Below are positions 7,396 through 16,300 of a DNA stretch of 32,310 nt, piece by piece. The stretch covers positions 1 through 32,310 of the forward strand of contig JAJAZB010000314.1 in the NCBI GenBank assembly GCA_026785975.1. Direction: 5' to 3'. The DNA comes from Cytophagaceae bacterium. GTDB taxonomy: Bacteria > Bacteroidota > Bacteroidia > Cytophagales > Spirosomataceae. The position numbers and the translations under genes are program-made. The notes beneath the pieces were generated by a model. That model worked only from the letters and a program-made list of their open reading frames with translations, was not told the origin of the DNA and did no database searches. The number at the start of each line of letters is the position of its first letter. Position 1 is the stretch's first letter.

Positions 7396-8127
7396 ATGAT
7401 TTTACGCACGGAAAACCTGGTTAAAAAATACGGCTCCCGCCTGGTGAACGACAACGTGAGTTATCAGGTGGCGCAGGGCGAAATCGTCGGCTTGCTTGGC
7501 CCGAACGGGGCGGGCAAAACTACGTCGTTTTACATGGCGACGGGCCTGATCAAACCCAACAGTGGCAAAGTGTACATCGATGACCTCGACGTGACCGATT
7601 TGCCCATGTACAAACGCGCCCGGCTGGGCATTGGCTATTTGGCGCAGGAGGCTTCGGTGTTTCGCTCGCTGACCGTCGAGGAAAATATTATGGCGGTGCT
7701 CGAATTCAGTAGTTTGTCCAAAGTGGCGCAACGCGAGAGAATGGAGTCGTTGCTGGAAGAATTTACGCTCACCCAAGTCCGAAAAAATAAAGGCATGGTG
7801 CTGTCGGGCGGCGAACGTCGCCGGACGGAGATTGCGCGGGCGCTGGCCGTTGACCCGAAATTTATCCTGCTCGATGAGCCTTTTGCGGGCGTGGATCCCA
7901 TCGCCGTCGAGGAGATTCAGAGCATCGTAGCCAAACTGAAATTCCGCAACATCGGCATCCTGATTACCGATCACAACGTCGACGAAACCCTTTCCATCAC
8001 CGACCGGGCCTACCTGCTTTTTGAAGGAAAAATCCTCCGCGCCGGTACGCCCCAGGAACTGGCCGAAGACCCCGTGGTGCGGCGGGTGTACCTGGGTAAG
8101 CACTTTGAGTTGAAACGGAAGATTTAG
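7396..8127 (+). CDS. lptB: LPS export ABC transporter ATP-binding protein LptB
   Basis: A 243-residue ABC ATPase of LptB length, the cytoplasmic motor of the Lpt machine that extracts lipopolysaccharide from the inner membrane. Walker A is [16 protein letters not shown] (about residues 34-49), the Q-loop region is [15 protein letters not shown], the ABC signature is [15 protein letters not shown] (about 135-149), and Walker B is [13 protein letters not shown]. The switch histidine is in [12 protein letters not shown]. The LptB-typical C-terminus [15 protein letters not shown] is present. The membrane partners LptF/G are not in the window. The sequence of the last seven residues (FELKRKI) is encoded a second time at 8552-8572, beyond the neighbouring gene remnant. 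Confidence 0.93.
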   Translation: MILRTENLVKKYGSRLVNDNVSYQVAQGEIVGLLGPNGAGKTTSFYMATGLIKPNSGKVYIDDLDVTDLPMYKRARLGIGYLAQEASVFRSLTVEENIMAVLEFSSLSKVAQRERMESLLEEFTLTQVRKNKGMVLSGGERRRTEIARALAVDPKFILLDEPFAGVDPIAVEEIQSIVAKLKFRNIGILITDHNVDETLSITDRAYLLFEGKILRAGTPQELAEDPVVRRVYLGKHFELKRKI

Positions 8128-8189
8128 TATTGGCAGGCTGCCATTCAGCGATGTACTGCTTCATAACCTGTACACAGCTGATTTACACC

Positions 8190-8525
8190 ATGAAAACGCT
8201 ACGCAAAGTCAAAAGCAAGCGGCAGTCCCCCGAGTTTTGGAACGAACACAGGCTGAAGGTGGCCATTGAAGAAGTAGACCGCAGTGCGATGTCCGCCGAA
8301 AAGCGGCTGGCTTACGAGATGCTGATTGCTCAGAATGCAGTAGCGGTATACGGTGAGAAGAAGAAAATTGAGGATGCCAGGCAAGAAGAAAATTTAGCGG
8401 TAAAAATGGATGTTGTTAAGAAAGCGCTTTTGCGAGGAAAATTATCCATAGAAGAAATTGCTGAAGATAATGCTGTCTCCACCGACTTCGTTCTCGACGT
8501 TCAAAAGCAACTCAGGGAGAAGTAA
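8190..8525 (+). pseudogene. C-terminal remnant of a PD-(D/E)XK nuclease family transposase (Rpn/PDDEXK_2 type)
   Basis: A 111-codon frame from the ATG at 8190 (a TTG at 8130 would extend it). It begins MKTLRKVKSKRQSPEFWNE and contains VDRSAMSAEKRLAYEMLI, followed by a charged coiled segment (KKKIEDARQEENLAVK) and KALLRGKLSIEEIAEDNAVS. This order (a 'SxExRxAYE' block, an acidic-basic helix, then a short 'LAxGxxxEEIAexxxLS' helix) is the usual C-terminal tail of Rpn-like recombination-promoting nucleases / PDDEXK-family transposases, which are normally about 250-300 residues. The N-terminal nuclease domain is absent, so I read it as a truncated mobile-element relic. Its base composition is more A-rich than its neighbours. 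It might still be translated. The family call rests on pattern recognition. Confidence 0.5.
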
Positions 8526-8551
8526 CGAAAGGCATTATCAACACTCCGGCT

Positions 8552-8574
8552 TTTGAGTTGAAGCGGAAAATCTA
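8552..8574 (+). repeat. Duplicate of the lptB 3' end
   Basis: TTTGAGTTGAAGCGGAAAAT at 8552-8571 repeats the end of lptB (TTTGAGTTGAAACGGAAGAT). Both encode FELKRKI; the three differences within those codons (AAA/AAG, AAG/AAA, ATT/ATC) are all synonymous. The second copy has no gene around it that I recognise. Confidence 0.65.
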
Positions 8575-8664
8575 TGCGTTTGAAGGTTTGAAGCGGACGC
8601 CGCGCGGCTTGAGAAGGTTTAGAGCCTGATTGAATTACCTTCAAACCCTCAAACTTCAAACCTA
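8575..8664. repeat. Imperfect inverted repeat between convergent lptB-side and recO genes
   Basis: GTTTGAAGGTTTGAAG on the left faces CTTCAAACCCTCAAAC and a further CTTCAAACC on the right (about 8640-8662), with units spaced 7-8 nt apart. A perfect GCCGCGCGGC palindrome (8599-8608) sits between. The right arm ends at the recO stop codon (8665-8667). It can serve as a bidirectional terminator for the convergent genes. Confidence 0.5.
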
Positions 8665-9351
8665 CTACCGCATCACCTCCTGCACCACCGCCAGGGATTT
8701 GATTTCGCCGAGGCCGTCGGCGTGGAGTTCATAAAATTTCAACAGGACTTCAAGCAGGTAATTCCGCATGGAGCGGTCCATGCGCAGGGCTTGGTCGTAC
8801 TGGGCCGAAGTCAGTTCGTTGAGTAGCCGAATGGCTTCATCATCAAAAACCGGAAAACCCTGTTCGCTGAGTTGCTCGGCAATTTCCTCGCCGCGCTGGG
8901 GGGCAAAACCCAGGAAAAAAGCTAGTTGCATCAGGAAAATCAGGTGGAAATTTTCGTACTGACTTTTGGCTTCGTCCAGCCAGATGACGGACTGGTTCAG
9001 GAACTTGAATAACGCCGGATTGCCCGTCTCTTCCTTCAGCGTTTTGCTTAAAATTTCCGTTAAAAACAGCGCAATCACCGACTTGGCGATTTCAAACGGA
9101 ATGCTGCTGAACGGGTAGTTGCACTTCATTTCCGACAAGCGCTGAATACCCCCCGAATCTTTGTGGTACACGACCAAATCGAGTAAAGTCAGGGGTTGGA
9201 AAAGGGCGGCTTTATTGCGTCCTTTTGCCGAGCGGACGCCATTTTCGATGTACGATTGCAGGCCAAACTCTTCGGTGTAAATTCTAACGATGACGGACGT
9301 TTCGCGGTAGCGCAGGTTATTGAGTACAAGGCCACGGGTTTTTTGAAGCAT
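8665..9351 (-). CDS. recO: DNA repair protein RecO
   Basis: A 228-residue protein of RecO length. RecO works with RecR (and RecF) to load RecA on SSB-coated single-stranded DNA. The N-terminal OB-fold start is typical (KTRGLVLNNLRYRETSVIVR, then YTEEFGLQSYIENGVRSAKG, with FQPLTLLDLVVYHKDSGGIQ). The helical C-terminal part contains FHLIFLMQLAFFLGFAPQ, usual for Bacteroidetes RecO. No zinc-cysteine cluster is seen. It is a single gene on the minus strand, separated from DUF1501 by a terminator. Confidence 0.9.
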   Translation of the reverse strand: MLQKTRGLVLNNLRYRETSVIVRIYTEEFGLQSYIENGVRSAKGRNKAALFQPLTLLDLVVYHKDSGGIQRLSEMKCNYPFSSIPFEIAKSVIALFLTEILSKTLKEETGNPALFKFLNQSVIWLDEAKSQYENFHLIFLMQLAFFLGFAPQRGEEIAEQLSEQGFPVFDDEAIRLLNELTSAQYDQALRMDRSMRNYLLEVLLKFYELHADGLGEIKSLAVVQEVMR

Positions 9352-9383
9352 GAATCGGGGGTTATCTGAAACAGGAAGTTAAG

Positions 9384-9415
9384 GAAAAATAACAACTTTT
9401 CCGGATAATTTACAA
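9384..9415 (-). promoter_or_regulatory. Candidate recO promoter
   Basis: On the minus strand TTG (9415-9413) is followed after 21 nt by TATTTTTC (9391-9384), a 7-of-8 match to TAnnTTTG. It lies 33 nt upstream of the recO ATG. This is pattern matching only. Confidence 0.35.
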
Positions 9416-9418
9416 CAC

Positions 9419-9452
9419 AAAAGGCCCTCGCGAGTACTTGGGAGGGCCTTTT
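9419..9452 (-). terminator. Rho-independent terminator after DUF1501
   Basis: AAAAGGCCCTC (9419-9429) pairs perfectly with GAGGGCCTTTT (9442-9452), loop 12 nt. In minus-strand direction it follows the DUF1501 stop at 9484 by about 32 nt and continues into a T-rich tail, so it most likely ends the DUF1800-DUF1501 transcript. Confidence 0.75.
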
Positions 9453-9483
9453 GCTTTATTTACTTCGCGCTGAGTGAGTCCGC

Positions 9484-10671
9484 TCAAACGGCCAGTTTCT
9501 CAAACTTCTTCCCCAAAATCACCTCCGACGGCGTACCGAGCCAGCCATCGAGCAGGCTGGCGTAGAGGCGACGAAAATCGACGCTGTATTTCAAATCTCC
9601 TTCGTCGAGGTTGGTCAGATCAGGCCCCGCGTTGTGGATACCCCTGCCTTCTTCGCTGATCAGAAAGGCGTTGTTGGCCGTGCCGTGGTCGGTGCCGTTG
9701 GAGGCGTTCTGCTTCACCCGACGCCCAAACTCACTAAATGTCAGCACTTTGATTCGCTTCATTTGCCCGTTTTGCTTCATGTCGCCGACAAACGCGTGCA
9801 TCGCTTCGGCGTACTGGCGCAGCAAGCGTTCCTGCTGATTGGCCTGGTTGACGTGCGTATCGAAGCCCGACAACGAGACGTAATACACGTTGGTCACCAC
9901 GCCCGAGCCGATGAGTTCGGCCACCGTTTTCATCCGCCGACCCAGTTCGCTCTCGGGGTAGCTGGCGCTGGTTTTGAAGACCTTTGATTTCTCGTAAATT
10001 GATTCCGCCGACGAAAGGGTTTCGGAAAGCGTTTTGTAGAGGTAATCCACTTCGGCAAATTCCGCGTGGTTGGTTTGGGCTAACTGCTGGTAAAAGCGGT
10101 TTTGGGTCTGGTTGTACAACTTCTGCGGATTTTGCACGGCCATACCCTTCACGCGTTCGCCCTTCATCGCCAGGCTCAGGGTATCGTCGACTTCGAGCGC
10201 GTCGTAGGGTGCGCAGGTGCCGTTGCAACGGGCATCGAGGTAGCGCCCCACCCAGCCGCTACTCAGGTACTGGTTGGACTCGGAGGCGGTATGCCAGATG
10301 TCCATCGAGCGGAAGTGACTGCGGTCGGGATTGGGGTAACCCACGTTGTTGATCACCGTCACGTGCCCGTCGTCGTACAGGGCCTTTAATTTTTCGAGGG
10401 CCGGGTTGAAGCCCAGTTCGTCGTTGAGCTTCAGCACGTTTTCGGACTGAATGGCCAGCCGGGGCCGTTCGCGGTAATAAATATCATTGCGAAACGGCAC
10501 CACGGTGTTTAGCCCATCATTGCCCCCCGACAGTTGCACGACGACGAGTACCTGATTCGTCAATGGTTTGACACCCAGTTGACTGCGCTCGTACGCCTTC
10601 AAAAAATCGGGAATAAGCAGGCTACCGACCGTGGCCAGCGCCGAGTTTTGGAGGAAGTTTCTACGGTTCAT
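9484..10671 (-). CDS. DUF1501 domain-containing exported protein
   Basis: A 395-residue protein with a twin-arginine signal (MNRRNFLQNSALATVGSLL), so it is probably folded in the cytoplasm and exported by Tat. The hallmark VVVQLSGGNDGLNTVVPF (about residues 43-60) and the later blocks SHFRSMDIWHTA, GFDTHVNQANQQERLL, LTFSEFGRRVKQNASNGTDH and GTANNAFLIS identify the DUF1501 family. This family is remotely related to the alkaline phosphatase/sulfatase fold, with conserved Asp/His that could bind metal. The activity is unknown. It is encoded directly after a DUF1800 gene; the two families are nearly always paired, pointing to a shared process. The spacer between them is a long inverted repeat. 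Confidence 0.88.
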   Translation of the reverse strand: MNRRNFLQNSALATVGSLLIPDFLKAYERSQLGVKPLTNQVLVVVQLSGGNDGLNTVVPFRNDIYYRERPRLAIQSENVLKLNDELGFNPALEKLKALYDDGHVTVINNVGYPNPDRSHFRSMDIWHTASESNQYLSSGWVGRYLDARCNGTCAPYDALEVDDTLSLAMKGERVKGMAVQNPQKLYNQTQNRFYQQLAQTNHAEFAEVDYLYKTLSETLSSAESIYEKSKVFKTSASYPESELGRRMKTVAELIGSGVVTNVYYVSLSGFDTHVNQANQQERLLRQYAEAMHAFVGDMKQNGQMKRIKVLTFSEFGRRVKQNASNGTDHGTANNAFLISEEGRGIHNAGPDLTNLDEGDLKYSVDFRRLYASLLDGWLGTPSEVILGKKFEKLAV

Positions 10672-10683
10672 AATTTCAATGAG

Positions 10684-10776
10684 TGAATGCGGTCCGCCGC
10701 GCGGGTGAATGACCGAATGATAGAATAGGAAATGCCTTTTTATTCAATCATTCGGCCGCGCGGCGGAACGCATTCA
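10684..10776. repeat. Long inverted repeat between DUF1800 and DUF1501
   Basis: TGAATGCGGTCCGCCGCGCG at the left (10684-10704) is complementary to 10756-10776 at 20 of 21 positions, and 10713-10727 pairs with 10741-10755 at 13 or 14 of 15. Together they form one extended stem with an 8-nt bulge and a 13-nt loop. GAAT words recur every 8 nt. The structure fills the spacer from 9 nt past the DUF1800 stop to 12 nt before the DUF1501 start. Confidence 0.75.
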
Positions 10777-10784
10777 GAATTAGT

Positions 10785-12221
10785 TTAACATAATTGATAT
10801 TCCGGCAACGTCATGATTGCCAGGGCCATGTCGCGCACGGGGTTTTCGTTGGCTTTTTTCAAAATCAAATCGCGCTGGGCCGGGGCCAGCGGGTGCTGGA
10901 GCAGATATCCGCTCAAGGCATCGAGGAGAGCCTGCCCGCGTAGGCCGTTGAAGGCCGTTTCAAAGGCGGGCCAGTCGACGGAGGCATTCATGATTTTTCC
11001 GTCTTTTTGCGACAGGTGTTCGGTATTCACATCCCCATCTTCTTTAGCCTTGAAATTCAACTGAGCACCTCGTAGAATAATCTCGGGAAGTTTCATGCGC
11101 AGCAGCAGGCTCGACGAGTCGATCCAGGCGCGGCCACCGGGCCAACCCGCGACGTTGGGTGGATAAAACAGCACCTGATCGAGGGCTTTTTGAATGACCA
11201 GTACCGACTGCTTACCGCCGTACTCCACGCCAAAACTCCGTTGTAACCCCGCCAGCAATTCAACCGGCGATTTGATTTTGACGCCGACGTTACGCGGTTC
11301 GTAAAACCAATCGGCGGTGAAAATCGTCCGCATCAGGTCGGTGATGTCGTAGTCGGTGCGGTGGAAACGTTGGGCTAAATCGCGGACGTGCGACTCGTGC
11401 GGGGTATCGTTGACGAAATAGCGGTAAATTTTCGTGACCAGAAACCGGCTGGTTTCGGGGCGGTCGAGAATCAGTTTAAGGATGTCTTCGCCTTTGAAAT
11501 TTCCCGTTTTACCAAAAACCGTTTTGACGCCTTCGTCGTGGTGAATTTGCCAAAAAACGGCCTCGCCCGTCAGCGGATTGAAGCCCCAACCCGTGAAGGC
11601 CCGCGCGGCTTCTTTGATGTCGCGCTCGGTGTAGTTGCTTCTTCCCAACGTGAACAACTCCATGACTTCCCGCGCGAAATTTTCGTTGGGGCTTTGCTTT
11701 TTATTTTGCTGATTGTTCAAAAACTGTAGCATCGCCGGGTCCCGCGACACGGCCAGCAGGAGGTCGCCAAACTTGCCCAGCGCGTGTTGCCGCAGCACGT
11801 TGTTTTGCTGCTGGACAAACGCCGGATTGAGTACCCGGCAGGCAAAATGCCCGTGCCAAAACAGCGTCATTTTCTCGCGTAGCGCACTTTCTCCCGCGCC
11901 CATCCGAGTCAACCACTGGTAGTTGAGATCACCGATTTTACCCCGGTTTTCCTTAATTAAATCCTTGAGCATTTCGCGTTTTTCGGCGGTGGGCATTTGG
12001 TCGCGTCGGCTCACCATGTCACGGAGGGCCTTCCGGTTGTAGCCCGGTTCCCCGGCCGTTTCGTGTTCCAGCGGCTGGAACTGCTGAGCATCCCGCACGA
12101 GTTGGCCGACGAGTTGGCCAATCGACTTTTTGCTGGCTGCCTGCACGTCCTGCGGCGTGGCTCCGAAGCCCGCCCGCCAGAACAAGTGCTGTATTTTCGT
12201 TTGTTGAGTCATTTCCCGCAT
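10785..12221 (-). CDS. DUF1800 domain-containing protein
   Basis: A 478-residue protein of the DUF1800 family. It starts with QHLFWRAGFGATPQDV and carries MTLFWHGHFACRVLN and the family signature NENFAREVMELFTLGRSNY. These are followed by IKEAARAFTGWGFNPLTG, DILKLILDRPETSRFLV and YPPNVAGWPGGRAWIDSS. No function has been established. Its constant partner is DUF1501, here downstream on the same transcript. Unlike its partner it shows no clear signal peptide, so the two may act in different compartments or it may be exported another way. The ATGs at 12221 (MREM) and 12212 (MTQQ) are both possible starts. Confidence 0.87.
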   Translation of the reverse strand: MREMTQQTKIQHLFWRAGFGATPQDVQAASKKSIGQLVGQLVRDAQQFQPLEHETAGEPGYNRKALRDMVSRRDQMPTAEKREMLKDLIKENRGKIGDLNYQWLTRMGAGESALREKMTLFWHGHFACRVLNPAFVQQQNNVLRQHALGKFGDLLLAVSRDPAMLQFLNNQQNKKQSPNENFAREVMELFTLGRSNYTERDIKEAARAFTGWGFNPLTGEAVFWQIHHDEGVKTVFGKTGNFKGEDILKLILDRPETSRFLVTKIYRYFVNDTPHESHVRDLAQRFHRTDYDITDLMRTIFTADWFYEPRNVGVKIKSPVELLAGLQRSFGVEYGGKQSVLVIQKALDQVLFYPPNVAGWPGGRAWIDSSSLLLRMKLPEIILRGAQLNFKAKEDGDVNTEHLSQKDGKIMNASVDWPAFETAFNGLRGQALLDALSGYLLQHPLAPAQRDLILKKANENPVRDMALAIMTLPEYQLC

Positions 12222-12327
12222 ATCCCGACAAAATATTTTTCTTCTAGGATGCGTTAACGGCTATTTCGTTTAACCTGAATTTTTATTAAAAGATGTTAAC
12301 TTGCCGTTCCTACAAACCGCTTTAATC

Positions 12328-13197
12328 ATGTTTTTACGAAGTATTATCGTACTGGCCACGCTCTGTTTGCTTTCGTTTTGCCAGAAAAAAGATAACCTGC
12401 CCCCCGCCCCCGGCCCGGCTACGGGTACCGTACCGGCTGCCCCGGCACCGACCTACTCATTCGACGAAAAGCCCATTTGGGCCGACGAGTTCGATGAGGC
12501 CGGCTTGCCCGACGCCAAACGCTGGGGTTACGACGTGGGTGGTAGCGGTTGGGGCAACAACGAGTTGCAATTTTACACGGAAAAAAAGTCGGAGAATGCC
12601 CGCGTCGAAAACGGAAATCTCGTCATCGAAGCGCGGAAGGAACCCGTCGGCAACCGCGCCTACTCCTCGGCCCGACTGGTGACGAAGGGCAAAGGCGATT
12701 TTACGTACGGGCGTTTTGAAGTGCGGGCCAAATTGCCCAAAGGCCGGGGTACCTGGCCCGCCATCTGGACGCTCGCCAGCCAGAGCAGCTACGGCAGCAA
12801 TTACTGGCCCGACAACGGCGAAATCGACATCATGGAGCACGTGGGTTTCGACCCCGGTCGTGTACACGTTAATGTGCATACGAAGGCGTTCAACCACGCC
12901 ATCAAAACCAATAAAGGCAGTAATACCCTCGTGCCGGATTTCGCGGAAACTTTCCACGTGTACCGCGTGGACTGGACGCCCAGCGACATGAATTTTTTCG
13001 TGGATGACAAAGCGATTTTCCGCTTCGAAAATTCGGGCAAGGGTTGGGCGGAATGGCCCTACGACAAGCCGCAACACCTACTGCTCAACATCGCCGTGGG
13101 TGGCAATTGGGGCGGGCAGCAAGGTGTAGACGATAGTATTTTTCCGCAACGCATGGAAGTGGATTACGTGCGGGTGTATAAGTTGGTGACGAAGTAA
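12328..13197 (+). CDS. GH16 family endo-beta-glucanase, predicted lipoprotein
   Basis: A 289-residue secreted glycoside hydrolase. The ATG at 12328 gives MFLRSIIVLATLCLLSFCQK, a type II signal with a somewhat unusual lipobox (LSFC, Cys18). A proline/alanine-rich linker (about 24-42) leads to the catalytic domain. The GH16 active-site motif is complete: GEIDIMEHVG with nucleophile E165, helper D167 and acid/base E170. Other family blocks are WADEFDEAG, DVGGSGWGNNELQFYT, RFEVRAKLPKGRGTWPAIW and LLLNIAVGGNWGG. This arrangement is that of beta-1,3- or beta-1,3-1,4-glucanases (laminarinase/lichenase type). A start at 12301 is possible but would disrupt the signal peptide. It stands alone, convergent with ileS. 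Confidence 0.9.
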   Translation: MFLRSIIVLATLCLLSFCQKKDNLPPAPGPATGTVPAAPAPTYSFDEKPIWADEFDEAGLPDAKRWGYDVGGSGWGNNELQFYTEKKSENARVENGNLVIEARKEPVGNRAYSSARLVTKGKGDFTYGRFEVRAKLPKGRGTWPAIWTLASQSSYGSNYWPDNGEIDIMEHVGFDPGRVHVNVHTKAFNHAIKTNKGSNTLVPDFAETFHVYRVDWTPSDMNFFVDDKAIFRFENSGKGWAEWPYDKPQHLLLNIAVGGNWGGQQGVDDSIFPQRMEVDYVRVYKLVTK

Positions 13198-13198
13198 T

Positions 13199-13335
13199 TT
13201 TTTTGTCTGAACCAGGATTGGCCGGGATTTAAGGATTTACGGGATGGTCGATTCTTCAGGATAATTGACTCCTAAATTCTGAATTTATATCCTGTAAATC
13301 CTTAAATCCCGGCCAATCCTGGTTCAGACAAAAAA
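13199..13335. terminator. Long near-perfect hairpin between convergent GH16 gene and ileS
   Basis: Arms 13199-13245 and 13289-13335 are complementary at 46 of 47 positions, with a 43-nt loop. Each arm starts or ends in a run of T/A, so it can terminate transcription from both sides. The words GGATT recur every 8-10 nt in the arm (AGGATTGGCCGGGATTTAAG). The stem is far longer than a normal terminator and has the same build as the other repeat-based spacers in the window. Confidence 0.75.
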
Positions 13336-13352
13336 GACAATCCAGACAATGA

Positions 13353-16300
13353 TCAAACAACCTCTACTCTCACTTCCAATTGGTACTCATCCATGTCGAC
13401 GACTACGGCATCGTGGAGTTCGGGGAGGAAATTGAGGCTCAACGCCTGGGTTTCAGTGCAGATGTATTCGCGGTTGGCTTCGAGGGCGGTTTTCACTAAT
13501 TCTGCGGGCGTTTTTACCGAAATAGTAATTCGGTCGGTCACGTCAAAACCCTGATCCTTACGCACATTCTGAATCCGGTTGACGAAATCGCGGGCGATGC
13601 CTTCGTGGCGCAAATCGTCAGTGAGGGTTACGTCGAGGGCAACCGTCAATCCAGCTTCCTGGGCGGTTAAAAAACCGGGCAAATCCTCGCTCTGGATTTC
13701 AACGTCTTCAAGGTTAATTAGAAATTGGAAATTGGAAATTAGAAATTGACCATTCTTCTCCAATTCCGCAATGTCCGTGGCGGTCATGGCCTGAATGCCA
13801 TTGGCGACTTCCTTCATTTTCGGCCCGAATTTTGGCCCCAGGGTTTTAAAATTCGGCTTTACCTTTTTGTTCAAAATTCCCGAGGCGTCGTCCAGGTACT
13901 CAACGGCTTTTACGTTGACTTCGGCTTTAATCAGGTCTTCAACGCGAGCCAATTGGCGCTTCACATCAGCGTTGAGTACCGGAATCAGTACCCGCGAAAG
14001 TGGCTGCCGCACCTTGAGCCGGTTCACTTTACGGATCGAATGCACGAGCGACGAAACCCGTTGGGCTAAATCCATCGAAGCCTCCAGTTCGGGGTCGATG
14101 TGTTCGCTTTCGGCCGGGTGCAGGGTCGTTAGGTGGACGGACTCGTGGCGCAACGGCGAGCGCATGGCTTTGGCCTTGCCCCGAATGTGATTAGTCATGT
14201 TGCGGTACAGCCAATCGGCGTAAAACGGCGCAATGGGCGACATCAACTGGGAAACCGTCACCAGGCAATGTTGCAGGGTTTCGTACCCGGCGCGTTTGTC
14301 TTCCGTCAGGCCGCCCCGCCAGAAACGCCGCCTCGACAAGCGCAAATACCAGTTGGAAAGCTGATCGGTCACAAAATCCTGAATGGCCCGGCCCGCTTTG
14401 GTCACGTCGTAATCTGCGTAAAACGCATCGACATCTTTAATCAGCGAGTTCAATTTCGACAAAATCCAGCGGTCGAGTTCGGGGAGTTTTTCGTGGGGGA
14501 GGCGGTCAAACTCATTGAGTTCGTAACCGTCGACGTTGGCATAGAGCGCAAAAAACGCGTAGGTGTTGGTGAGGGTACCAAAAAACTTATTGCGCACTTC
14601 CGTCACGCCGTCGAGGTTAAACCGCAGGTTGTCCCAGGGGTTGGCGTTGGTGGCCATGTACCAGCGCACCGGGTCGGCCCCGTACTGATCCAGGGTTTTA
14701 AACGGGTCGGCCGCGTTGCCCAGGCGCTTCGACATTTTGTTGCCGTTTTTGTCGAGTACCAAGCCCGTCGACAACACGTTTTTAAACGCAACCGAATCAT
14801 TTAACAACGTGGAAAGGGCGTGGAGGGTAAAGAACCAACCCCGGGTTTGATCGACGCCCTCCGAGATGAAATCGGCGGGGTAGCTTTTTTCAAAAATCTC
14901 CTTGTTTTCAAACGGGTAGTGCCATTGCGCGTACGGCATCGCGCCCGAATCGAACCAAACGTCAATGAGGTCGAGTTCGCGAGTCATGACTTTCCCGGAG
15001 GGTGAAACCAGATAGATTTCATCGACGTAGGGGCGGTGGAGGTCAAGGGCCTCACCCCCCGGCCCCCTCTCCGATGGAGAGGGGGTGCGCTGATGGAGGA
15101 GTTTTTCGGCTTCGGCCTGGATGCTGTTTTTTACCCGTTCCGTTTCATTCAGGACTTCTTCGTTTGTAAACCGAATGACGTCAAACCCGGCTTCTTTCAA
15201 ATACTCGGTTCGAGCCTGATCGTACTGCGGATAATCTGCCGTTTGATGAATTTCTCCATCCACTTCCACAACTAGACGAGCGGGTATCGAAACAAAATCG
15301 GCGATGTATACGCCAATGGCGTACTGACGCCGGAATTTCACCCCTAAGTTGTTATTGCGTACGACCTGCCATAGCGTATCTTCAGCTTTAGTCGGTGCTT
15401 TCCGATTCGAGCGTCCATATTCCTTCAGAATCCGCCAAGCATCTTCGTTAGCCGTAAACACATTATCCACCAAGGCATTACCCCCCTCTCCATCGGAGAA
15501 GGGCCGGGGGTGAGGCTTTGTGCGGCTACCCACGATTTTCGCCAGAAACATCTCATTCGCCGCCCGTTGCTCCTCGCTCAGTGCGTCGTCTTTCAGCGCG
15601 TGTTTGATGCTGCTTTCCAGTTCAGCAATCGAGCCGATGCACACTTCCTCGCCATCCTCACTGCGCCAGATGGGTAGTGGCGTTCCCCAGTAGCGACTCC
15701 GGCTCAGGTTCCAGTCTACGAGGTTTTCGAGCCAGTTGCCAAACCGCCCCGTACCCGTGCTTTCGGGCTTCCAGTTGATGGTTTTGTTGAGCGCAATCAG
15801 CTTGTCCTTTACCGCCGTGGTGCGGATAAACCAACTGTCGAGCGGGTAGTAGAGCACCGGCTTGTCGGTGCGCCAGCAGTGCGGGTACGGGTGATCGAAT
15901 TTTTGGACGTTAAACGCCTTATTTTCCGTCTTCAATTTGATGCCGATGCGCTCATCGACCGAGAGGTATTTCTCCCGCGCCTGCTTTACCCGTTCGGCTT
16001 CTTTTTCCTCGTCCGACAGGTATTGTTCTTTCACAAATTCCCCGGCGAAGTCGGTGATCTCCGCCACAAACCGGCCCCGCTTGTCCACGATGGGCACCTC
16101 CTTACCAGTTTCGTCCTTCACCATGATCGACGGAATGCCGGTTTGCCGGGCCACCCGGAAGTCATCCGCCCCGAAGGTGGGCGAGGTGTGAACGACGCCG
16201 GTACCGTCCTCGGTCGTGACAAAATCGCCGGAAATCACCCGGAAAGCAGGCAGAGTGCCCGGCCGGATTTCGGGCGTGACGTAAGGCAATAACTGCTCGT

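Larger units (their letters stand above)
15050..15515 (-). mobile_element. DUF559 (PD-(D/E)XK) nuclease cassette inserted in frame in ileS
   Basis: A 466-bp segment bounded by inverted copies of one palindrome encodes IleRS residues 584-739. The ends are read as PHPRPFSDGEGG and TPSPSERGPGGEA. Between them lies a complete DUF559/VSR-like endonuclease domain: TKAEDTLWQVVRNNNLG, FRRQYAIGVYIADF (D656), LVVEVDGEIH (E667, D669) and YLKEAGFDVIRFTNEEVL. The putative metal-binding acidic residues are intact, so the nuclease may be active. Stand-alone DUF559 proteins of about 120 residues are common in Bacteroidetes. There are no intein splicing motifs, so it is probably translated as part of the synthetase. 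I see no clear target-site duplication. That it is mobile is inferred from the bracketing repeats and its odd location. Confidence 0.75.

Noticed and set aside
7402-8103. 233-codon minus-strand open frame opposite lptB
   Set aside because: It lies fully within lptB; the plus-strand frame has all ABC ATPase motifs.
15050-15515. Insert in IleRS as an intein
   Set aside because: No Hint-domain blocks: no Cys/Ser at the first position of the insert and no His-Asn followed by Cys/Ser/Thr at its end. The ends are the proline/glycine-rich translations of the palindromes.
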